Positions 57,485 to 64,000 of a stretch of DNA of 64,000 nt are shown here, piece by piece (positions within the stretch are counted from its first letter, which is position 1; each line of letters opens with the position of its first letter). Under the pieces are notes generated by a model, which did no database searches, was not told where the DNA came from, and was given only the letters and a program-made list of their open reading frames with translations. The translations under genes were made by a program, and so were the position numbers. Source of the DNA: Cellulomonas sp. JZ18 (lineage in GTDB: Bacteria; Actinomycetota; Actinomycetes; Actinomycetales; Cellulomonadaceae); NCBI RefSeq assembly GCF_009720485.1, contig NZ_CP045245.1, forward strand, positions 1,736,001 through 1,800,000, written 5' to 3'.

Positions 57485-60198
57485 GTGACCGCCGCACAGC
57501 CAGCGACCGCCCCCGCCTCCTCCTCATCGACGGCCACTCGATGGCGTACCGGGCGTTCTTCGCGCTCCCCGTCGACAAGTTCGCGACGTCGACCGGGCAG
57601 CCCACGAACGCCGTCTTCGGGTTCACCTCGATGCTCGCGAACCTGCTCCGGGACGAGGAGCCGACCCACGTCGCCGTGGCGTTCGACGCCGGGCGCACGA
57701 CGTTCCGCACCGAGCGGTACGAGGCGTACAAGGGCAACCGCGACGCGACCCCCGAGCCGTTCCGCGGCCAGGTCGACATCATCAGGCGCCTGCTGGCGAC
57801 GATGCACGTGCAGGTGCTGGACAAGCCGGGCTTCGAGGCGGACGACATCCTCGCGACGCTCGCGGCGCAGGCGACCGCGGCCGGCATGCACGTCGCCATC
57901 TGCACCGGCGACCGGGACGCCTTCCAGCTCGTCCGGCCCGAGGTGACCGTGCTCTACCCGGTCAAGGGCGTGTCCGAGCTGGCGCGCATGACGCCCGAGG
58001 CGGTCGAGGCGAAGTACGGCGTCCCGCCGCACCGGTACCCGGACATCGCGGCGCTCGTCGGGGAGTCGAGCGACAACCTGCCCGGCGTGCCGGGCGTGGG
58101 GCCGAAGACCGCGGCGAAGTGGGTGACGCAGTACGACGGCCTGGAGGGGGTCGTCGCGCACGCGGGCGCGATCGGCGGCAAGGCCGGGGACTCGCTGCGC
58201 GAGCACCTGGCGCAGGTGCAGCTCAACCGTGAGCTGAACCGGCTGCTCGACGACCTCGAGCTGCCGGTGGGGCCCGAGGACCTCGCGGTGCGGCCGTGGG
58301 ACCGGCAGGACCTGCACACGATCCTCGACGAGCTGGAGTTCCGCACGCTGCGCGACCGCCTGTTCGCGATGCTCCCGGACGAGGGGCGCGAGGAGCGGGT
58401 CGCGACGGCGGCGGCTCTCGACCTGGTCGAGGTCGGCGTCGGCGGTCTCGCGGCCTGGCTCGAGGAGCGCGGCGACGCGCTGCTGGGACTCGACGTGCGC
58501 GGCACCGGCAGCCCGGCCCGCGGCGACGCCTGGGGCGTGGCCGTCGCGGACGCGCAGGGCCAGGGCGTCGCCTACGACCTCGCCGAGATCGACCCGGCCG
58601 ACGAGCAGGCCCTCGCCGCGTGGCTGGCCGACCCGGCTCGGCCGAAGGCGGTGCACGCCGCGAAGGAGGCGTGGCACGCGCTGGAGGGCCGCGGCCTGCC
58701 CCTGGCAGGCGTCGCGTTCGACACCGAGCTCGCGGCGTACCTGTGCCAGCCCGACCGTCGCGCGTACGACCTGCCCGACCTGGCCATCGGCTACCTGCAC
58801 CGTGAGCTCACCGCGGACGACGCCGCCTCGGCCGGCCAGGGTGCGCTCGACCTCGAGGTCGACGGGGCCGGGGAGGGCCGCCGGGCCGCCGTGCGCGCGG
58901 CCGCCGTGCGCGACCTCGTCGACGTGCTGTCGGCCGAGGTGGCCGACCGCGGTGCGAGCGGCCTGCTCGCGGACCTCGAGCTGCCGCTGCAGGACGTGCT
59001 GGCCCGCCTCGAGCGCACGGGCATCGCGGTGGACCGGGAGTACCTGACGTCGCTCGAGCGCGAGTTCGACTCCCACGTGCAGTCGGCGGCCTCGGAGGCC
59101 TACGACGTCATCGGCCGCGAGGTGAACCTGGGGTCGCCGAAGCAGCTGCAGGAGGTCCTCTTCGACCAGCTCGGCATGCCGAAGACGAAGAAGATCAAGA
59201 CGGGCTACACGACGGACGCCGCCGCGCTCACGGACCTCTTCGCACGCACGCAGCACCCGTTCCTCGAGCACCTGCTCGCGCACCGCGACGCGATCCGGCT
59301 GCGTCAGACCGTCGAGGGGCTGCTCCGGTCCGTCCTGCCCGACGACCGCATCCACACGACGTTCCAGCAGACGATCGCGGCGACGGGCCGGCTGTCGTCC
59401 GCGGACCCGAACCTGCAGAACATCCCGATCCGCACCGAGGCCGGACGGCAGATCCGCCGCGCGTTCGTCGTGGGCCCGGGCTACGAGACCCTCCTGACCG
59501 CGGACTACTCGCAGATCGAGATGCGGATCATGGCCCACCTGTCGGGCGACGAGGGGCTCATCGAGGCGTTCCGCTCGGGGGAGGACCTGCACAGCTACGT
59601 CGGCTCGCGCGTGTTCGACGTCCCGACGGACGAGGTCACGCCGGCGATGCGCTCGAAGATCAAGGCGATGAGCTACGGCCTGGCGTACGGGCTGTCGTCC
59701 TACGGGCTGTCGCAGCAGCTGTCGATCGAGGTGTCGGAGGCGTCGGCGCTCATGGCCGACTACTTCTCGCGCTTCGGCGGGGTGCGCGACTACCTGTCGG
59801 GCGTGGTGGACCAGGCGCGCGCGACCGGCTACACGGCGACCATCCTGGGTCGGCGCCGGTACCTGCCCGACCTGACGAGCGACAACCGGCAGCGCCGCGA
59901 GATGGCCGAGCGCATGGCGCTCAACGCGCCGATCCAGGGCAGCGCCGCCGACCTCATCAAGGTCGCCATGCTCGGCGTCGACGGCGAGCTGCGCCGTCGG
60001 GGGCTCGCGTCCCGGATGCTCCTGCAGGTGCACGACGAGCTCGTGCTCGAGGTCGCGGCGGGGGAGCGCGAGGAGGTGGAGGCGCTCGTGCGCGAGCAGA
60101 TGGCCCGCGCCGGCGACGCCGCGCCGGACGGGCCGCTGGACGTGCCCCTCGACGTCTCGGTCGGCGTCGGCGCCAGCTGGCACGAGGCAGGCCACTGA
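57485..60198 (+). CDS. polA: DNA polymerase I (frameshifted near N-terminus)
   Basis: The corrected protein has about 904 residues. GTG at 57485 reaches a five-C run (57510-57514) where one C is missing; adding it restores the start RLLLIDGHSMAYRAFFALP of the 5' nuclease domain. That domain also shows EADDILATLA and GDRDAFQLV. The middle exonuclease domain lacks the Asp-x-Glu motif (GLDVRG instead), so proofreading is probably absent, as in mycobacterial PolA. The polymerase has motif A LLTADYSQIEMR, motif B RSKIKAMSYGLAYG (Tyr where E. coli has Phe762) and motif C LLQVHDELVLE. It serves DNA repair and Okazaki processing. Confidence 0.95.
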
Positions 60199-60298
60199 CG
60201 CAGGGCCGGTCGTCGTCCGGTCACCGTCCCGGGTGACACCGGTCGTGGTTTCGAACGACTTTCGGGCTTCCCGGGTGCGTGGTGTCTGGAATGTCGAG

Positions 60299-60312
60299 GT
60301 GATCTGAGCCAC
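60299..60312 (+). promoter_or_regulatory. Crp/GlxR-like site before the acetate symporter genes
   Basis: GTGATCTGAGCCAC matches the GTGA-N6-TCAC consensus of cAMP-type regulators with one mismatch. It overlaps a possible -10 CACAGT (60310-60315). Acetate uptake genes in other actinobacteria are under such control, so the position is suggestive only. Confidence 0.3.
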
Positions 60313-60363
60313 AGTAGGCGGGCTGCGGTGGCGACGAGGCCACCACGACCTGCGGAGGTGGGT

Positions 60364-60732
60364 GTGTCCGAGACCCGTCAGGAGACCGACTACCAGCGCG
60401 TGCAGCGCTCCGAGGAGTTCCAGGACCTACGCCGAAGGTTTCGGCGGTTCGTCTTCCCGATGACCGCGCTGTTCCTCGTCTGGTACTTCGTCTACGTCCT
60501 GCTGGCCAACTACGCGCACGACTTCATGAGCCAGCGGGTGACGGGGACCATCACGGTCGGCCTGCTCTTCGGGCTCGGGCAGTTCGTCTCGACGTTCGCG
60601 ATCACGATGGTCTACGCCCGGTGGGCGAACAACCGGCAGGACCCGGTCGCCGAGCGGCTGCGTGACGAGATCGAGCAGGGCACCGTCGGCGGCACCTCGG
60701 CCGTCCGCGGTGCCGAGGGGAGCCGGGCATGA
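60364..60732 (+). CDS. DUF485 small membrane protein
   Basis: The 122-residue protein has two membrane spans (about residues 36-55 and 68-95) with a charged N-terminal segment YQRVQRSEEFQDLRRRFRRFVFP typical of DUF485. This family is the regular partner of the acetate symporter ActP; the exact role, perhaps assembly or regulation, is not established. The GTG at 60364 is chosen for the GGAGG about five bases upstream; a GTG at 60328 is possible but lacks that signal. The stop overlaps actP (ATGA). Confidence 0.88.
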   Translation: MSETRQETDYQRVQRSEEFQDLRRRFRRFVFPMTALFLVWYFVYVLLANYAHDFMSQRVTGTITVGLLFGLGQFVSTFAITMVYARWANNRQDPVAERLRDEIEQGTVGGTSAVRGAEGSRA

Positions 60733-62393
60733 CCGCGACGCTCGCGGGCGTGCTGCCCGCCGCCACCGCGCCCGCCGAGCAGATCGGTGAGCCGGTCGTC
60801 AACATCGCGATCTTCGGCGCGTTCGTCCTCGTGACGCTCGTGATCGTGTTCCGCGCCTCGCGCAACAACCGCAGCGCGGCGGACTACTACGCGGCGGGCC
60901 GGTCCTTCACCGGCCCGCAGAACGGCACCGCGATCGCGGGGGACTACCTCTCCGCAGCGTCGTTCCTCGGCATCTGCGGGGCCATCGCCATCTACGGCTA
61001 CGACGGGTTCCTCTACTCGATCGGGTTCCTCGTCGCGTGGCTCGTGGCGCTGCTGCTGGTCGCGGAGCTCCTGCGCAACACCGGCCGCTTCACGATGGCC
61101 GACGTGCTCTCGTTCCGGCTGCGGCAGCGGCCGGTCCGCATGGCGGCGGCGATCTCCACGCTCGCCGTCGTGTTCTTCTACCTGCTCGCGCAGATGGCGG
61201 GGGCGGGCGGCCTCGTCGCGCTGCTGCTCGGCCTCGACACGGTCGCCGCGCAGAGCGTGGTCATCGCCGTCGTCGGCGCGCTGATGATCCTGTACGTGCT
61301 CGTCGGCGGCATGAAGGGCACCACCTGGGTGCAGATCATCAAGGCGGTGCTGCTCATCGCCGGCGCCGGTGTCATGACGATCTGGGTCCTCGCACGGTTC
61401 GGGCTCAACCTGTCCGACCTGCTCCAGGGGGCGATCGACGTCGCCGGCGAGGGCGGCGAGACGCTCGTCGAGCCCGGCCGGCAGTACGGCGCGTCCGCGC
61501 TCACGCAGCTCAACTTCGTGTCGCTCGCGCTCGCCCTCGTCCTCGGCACCGCCGGTCTGCCGCACGTGCTCATGCGCTTCTACACGGTGCCGTCGGCCAA
61601 GGAGGCGCGTCGGTCGGTGGTGTGGGCGATCTGGCTCATCGGCATCTTCTACCTGTTCACGCTCGTGCTCGGGTACGGCGCGGGCGCCCTGGTGGGTCCG
61701 GAGCGGATCGCGTCGGCACCGGGGCGCGCGAACTCGGCGGCCCCGCTGCTGGCGTACGAGCTCGGCGGGGTGCTCCTGCTGGGCATCATCTCGGCCGTCG
61801 CCTTCGCGACGATCCTGGCGGTGGTCGCCGGGCTGACGATCACCGCCGCGGCGTCGTTCGCGCACGACATCTACGCGTCGGTGATCAAGCGCGGTCAGGT
61901 GGAGCCGGACCGGGAGGTGCGGGTCGCGCGGATCACCGTCGTCGCGATCGGTGCGCTCGCCATCGTCGGCGGCATCTTCGCGAACGGGCAGAACGTCGCG
62001 TTCCTCGTGGCGCTGGCGTTCGCGGTCGCGGCGTCGGCGAACCTGCCGACGATCATCTACTCGCTGTTCTGGAAGCGGTTCAACACGTCCGGTGCGCTGT
62101 GGAGCATGTACGGCGGGCTCGTCTCCTGCATCGTGCTCATCGCGCTCTCGCCGGTCGTCTCCGGCAAGGTCGACCCCGCCACCGGCGAGAGCCTGTCGAT
62201 GATCCGGGACACGGGCGTCGACTTCGCGGTGTTCCCGCTCGAGAACCCCGGCATCGTGTCGATCCCGCTCGCGTTCCTGCTCGGCATCGTCGGGACGCTC
62301 CTGAGCAAGGAGCAGCCGCACCCGGAGAAGTTCGCGGAGATGGAGGTCCGCTCGCTGACCGGTGCCGGCGCCGAGAAGGCCACGTCGCACTGA
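60729..62393 (+). CDS. actP: Cation/acetate symporter ActP-type
   Basis: The 554-residue sodium/solute symporter (SSS family) has about 13 spans. AADYYAAGRSFTGPQNGTAIAGDYLSAASFLGI contains the ion- and substrate-binding first helix region. GTAGLPHVLMRFYTV matches ActP-type transporters. It imports acetate or a related short acid. Start ATG overlaps the DUF485 stop, so the pair is one operon. A hairpin at 62409-62449 ends it, and no acs gene is nearby. Confidence 0.9.
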   Translation: MTATLAGVLPAATAPAEQIGEPVVNIAIFGAFVLVTLVIVFRASRNNRSAADYYAAGRSFTGPQNGTAIAGDYLSAASFLGICGAIAIYGYDGFLYSIGFLVAWLVALLLVAELLRNTGRFTMADVLSFRLRQRPVRMAAAISTLAVVFFYLLAQMAGAGGLVALLLGLDTVAAQSVVIAVVGALMILYVLVGGMKGTTWVQIIKAVLLIAGAGVMTIWVLARFGLNLSDLLQGAIDVAGEGGETLVEPGRQYGASALTQLNFVSLALALVLGTAGLPHVLMRFYTVPSAKEARRSVVWAIWLIGIFYLFTLVLGYGAGALVGPERIASAPGRANSAAPLLAYELGGVLLLGIISAVAFATILAVVAGLTITAAASFAHDIYASVIKRGQVEPDREVRVARITVVAIGALAIVGGIFANGQNVAFLVALAFAVAASANLPTIIYSLFWKRFNTSGALWSMYGGLVSCIVLIALSPVVSGKVDPATGESLSMIRDTGVDFAVFPLENPGIVSIPLAFLLGIVGTLLSKEQPHPEKFAEMEVRSLTGAGAEKATSH

Positions 62394-62408
62394 CCGTCCC
62401 GCTGCACG

Positions 62409-62449
62409 GCGTCCGCCCGCCCCGCGCCCGTCGCGGTGCGGGCGGACGC
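62409..62449. terminator. Terminator between actP and the methyltransferase
   Basis: Perfect 12-base arms (GCGTCCGCCCGC and its complement) enclose a 17-base loop in the 101-bp gap between convergent genes, and could serve both. Confidence 0.6.
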
Positions 62450-62494
62450 ACGTCCGGACCCCGCCGCGCAGGCCGGAGCCGGCGGCGGTGGGGC

Positions 62495-63325
62495 TCAGCG
62501 GTGCGCGGGCAGGTGGGCGACGAGGATCGCCGTCCCCGGCAGGAGTGCGCCCCGCAGGGGACCCCAGCCGCCCCACACGCGGTCGTGGCCCTCGGGCCAC
62601 TCCGGCTCGACCAGCCGGTCCAGCACGAAGCCCGCGCCCACGAGGTCGGCGACGTGGTCGCCCAGCGTGCGGTGGTACTCGGCGTACAGGACCCGCCCGT
62701 CGGCCGCCTGCTCCACGTACGGGCGGCGGTCGAAGTACGAGCGCGTGGCGGTCAGGCCGCCGGGGCCCGGGTCGTCCGGGAAGGCCCAGCGCACGGGGTG
62801 CGTCACCGAGAACACCCAGCGTCCACCGGGGCGCAGGACGCGCGCGACCTCCGCGTGGACGCGGTGGGCGTCGGGGACGAACGGCAGCGCGCCGAACGCG
62901 GTGAACGCGGCGTCGAAGGACGCGTCCGCGAACGGCAGGGCCCGTGCGTCCGCCTGCACGAGCGGGACCCGCACCCCGTGCGCACGCTCGTCGGCGGCCC
63001 CGGCGGCGAGCATCCCGTGCGAGACGTCGGTGGCGACGACCTGCGCACCCGCGAGCGACGCGAGCCACCGCGACCCCTGCGCCGCCCCGGCACCCACCTC
63101 GAGCACGCGCGCCCCGGTCACGTCACCGAGCAGCCGCGCGTGCGACTCGCGCAGCCCCTCGGGGCACCACAGGAGGTCGACGTCGCCGAGGAAGTCGCCG
63201 TGCTCGGCGAGGTACTCGTCGGCGTTCGCGTCCCACCACCGGCGCGCCGCACGTCCGCCGTCCTCGTCCGGAACGTCCCGGAAACCGGCCTCCGCCAGCG
63301 TGTCGTCGCCCGATTCGTCGTGCAC
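62495..63325 (-). CDS. Class I SAM-dependent methyltransferase
   Basis: The 276-residue methyltransferase has a helical N-terminal segment (ARRWWDANADEYLAEHGDFLG), then motif I VLEVGAGAAQGSRWLA, acidic VVATDVSHGML, motif II-like QADARALPFADASFDAAFTAFGALPFVPD and HAEVARVLRPGGRWVFSVTHPVRW. This is the UbiE/YcgJ-type small-molecule branch; the substrate is unknown. The GTG at 63325 lies six bases after CAGACT on its strand, again a leaderless pattern. It diverges from the peptide-binding gene by 131 bp. Confidence 0.88.
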   Translation of the reverse strand: MHDESGDDTLAEAGFRDVPDEDGGRAARRWWDANADEYLAEHGDFLGDVDLLWCPEGLRESHARLLGDVTGARVLEVGAGAAQGSRWLASLAGAQVVATDVSHGMLAAGAADERAHGVRVPLVQADARALPFADASFDAAFTAFGALPFVPDAHRVHAEVARVLRPGGRWVFSVTHPVRWAFPDDPGPGGLTATRSYFDRRPYVEQAADGRVLYAEYHRTLGDHVADLVGAGFVLDRLVEPEWPEGHDRVWGGWGPLRGALLPGTAILVAHLPAHR

Positions 63326-63456
63326 GCCCTCAGTCTGTGCGATGCGGAACCCGTACCGGTGCGTAACAACGACGTGACACGGCGCACCTACCGTTCCCCG
63401 GGTTCCCGCGAGGCGCGACGTCCGTCGCGCCCGCCCCAGAGAGGTGGCTGATCCCA

Positions 63457-64000
63457 GTGAAGACCAGGTGGCAAATGGTCGCCGGTGGCGTCGTGGTGGG
63501 GCTCGCCCTGTCCGCGTGCGCCGCGAGCGACCGCGACTCCGGCGGCGACGCCTCGGACGGCGCGACCGGCGAGGGCCGCAGCACGTTCATCTTCGCGGCG
63601 TCGTCCGACCCCGCCTCGCTCGACCCCGCCTTCGCGAACGACGGGGAGTCCTTCCGCGTCGCGCGGCAGATCTTCGAGGGCCTCGTCGGCACGAAGCCCG
63701 GCACGGCGGACCCGGCACCCCTGCTCGCCGAGTCGTGGGAGACGAGCGAGGACGGTCTGACGTACACGTTCGACCTCAAGGAGGGCGTGACCTTCCACGA
63801 CGGCACCCCGTTCGACGGTGAGGCCGTGTGCTTCAACTTCGACCGGTGGAACAACTTCACCGGCGTGGCGCAGTCCGAGTCGCTGTCGTACTACTGGCAG
63901 AAGGTGAACGGCGGCTTCGCCACGAGCGACGTCCCCGAGCTGAACGGCACGGGCAAGTACGAGTCCTGCGAGGCCCCGGACGAGACGACCGCGGTCGTCC
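63457..64000 (+). CDS. Peptide ABC transporter substrate-binding lipoprotein (3' end outside window)
   Basis: The reading frame opens at GTG 63457 after a GAGAGG site and stays open to the end of the window, 181 codons. The N-terminus VKTRWQMVAGGVVVGLALSAC is a signal peptide with lipobox ALSAC. The mature part starts with an acidic linker, then the family-5 solute-binding fold: FIFAASSDPASLDPAFANDGESFRVARQIFEGLV, LLAESWETSEDGLTYTFDLKEGVTFHDGTPFDGEAVCFNFDRW. It probably binds oligopeptides or similar solutes. A possible -10 TACCGT lies at about 63389-63394. Transport partners would lie to the right. Confidence 0.88.
   Translation, partial: MKTRWQMVAGGVVVGLALSACAASDRDSGGDASDGATGEGRSTFIFAASSDPASLDPAFANDGESFRVARQIFEGLVGTKPGTADPAPLLAESWETSEDGLTYTFDLKEGVTFHDGTPFDGEAVCFNFDRWNNFTGVAQSESLSYYWQKVNGGFATSDVPELNGTGKYESCEAPDETTAVV

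Noticed and set aside
57388..60312. Long minus-strand open frame opposite polA
   Set aside because: Same GC-driven shadow; low-complexity Arg/Leu/Asp translation and a true gene on the plus strand.

Overview
The window is very GC-rich chromosomal DNA from an actinobacterium. It contains mycothiol synthesis (mshC), a complete Pup-proteasome locus, a maleylpyruvate-isomerase-like protein, an ANTAR response regulator and many GTG starts. Gene order and protein character suggest a Micrococcales member close to Cellulomonas; that genus assignment is inference. No rRNA, insertion sequence, phage gene or CRISPR array was seen. One tRNA gene is present.

Layout. 1-7 kb: 3' end of mshC, a PAC2 protein, a secreted repeat protein, a HAD phosphatase, a RecB-type nuclease, an M50 protease and tRNA m1A58 methyltransferase. 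7-18.6 kb: the pupylation/proteasome locus (mpa, dop, pup, prcB, prcA, pafA), interrupted between dop and pup by an opposite-strand gene for a giant zinc-ribbon membrane protein. 18.7-25.4 kb: an FKBP lipoprotein, hisF, a TIGR03085-like protein, a heterodimeric ABC exporter and hisI. 25.4-34 kb: trpE, a Trp-associated membrane protein, small membrane proteins, a leaderless 24-codon ORF, trpC, trpB, trpA and lgt. 34-41.7 kb: gltB, gltD and pyruvate kinase. 41.7-49.1 kb: a leftward run (DUF2264 protein, 2-hydroxyacid dehydrogenase, metallo-beta-lactamase-fold hydrolase, membrane protein) diverging from a DeoR/LacI-type regulator and a sugar-binding lipoprotein. 49.3-56.1 kb: tRNA-Leu(CAA), the ANTAR regulator and a branched-chain amino acid ABC system (livK rightward, livHMGF leftward). 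56.4-64 kb: acetyltransferase, thioesterase, polA, a DUF485/acetate symporter pair, a methyltransferase and the start of a peptide-binding lipoprotein.

How the genes work together. Pup is deamidated by Dop, ligated to substrates by PafA, and recognised by Mpa, which feeds the PrcA/PrcB chamber. HisF and HisI belong to histidine synthesis, TrpE/C/B/A to tryptophan synthesis, and GltB/GltD to glutamate synthesis. Many genes overlap by ATGA or GTGA, indicating translational coupling. Many others have a TANNNT-like -10 box 6-7 nt before the start codon and so are probably leaderless.

Caution on sequence quality. Ten genes, including the expected housekeeping genes polA and pyk, each lose frame one to three times (15 sites). 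Every site is repaired by adding one base to a short G or C run. This looks like homopolymer under-calling in the assembly, so these genes are annotated as intact genes with frameshifts rather than as genuine pseudogenes. The most interesting biology is a shared CGGACA-N4-CGATCA operator candidate in the carbohydrate locus, the giant membrane protein inside the proteasome locus, the secreted Ig-like extension on LivH, and the leaderless small ORF coupled to trpC.
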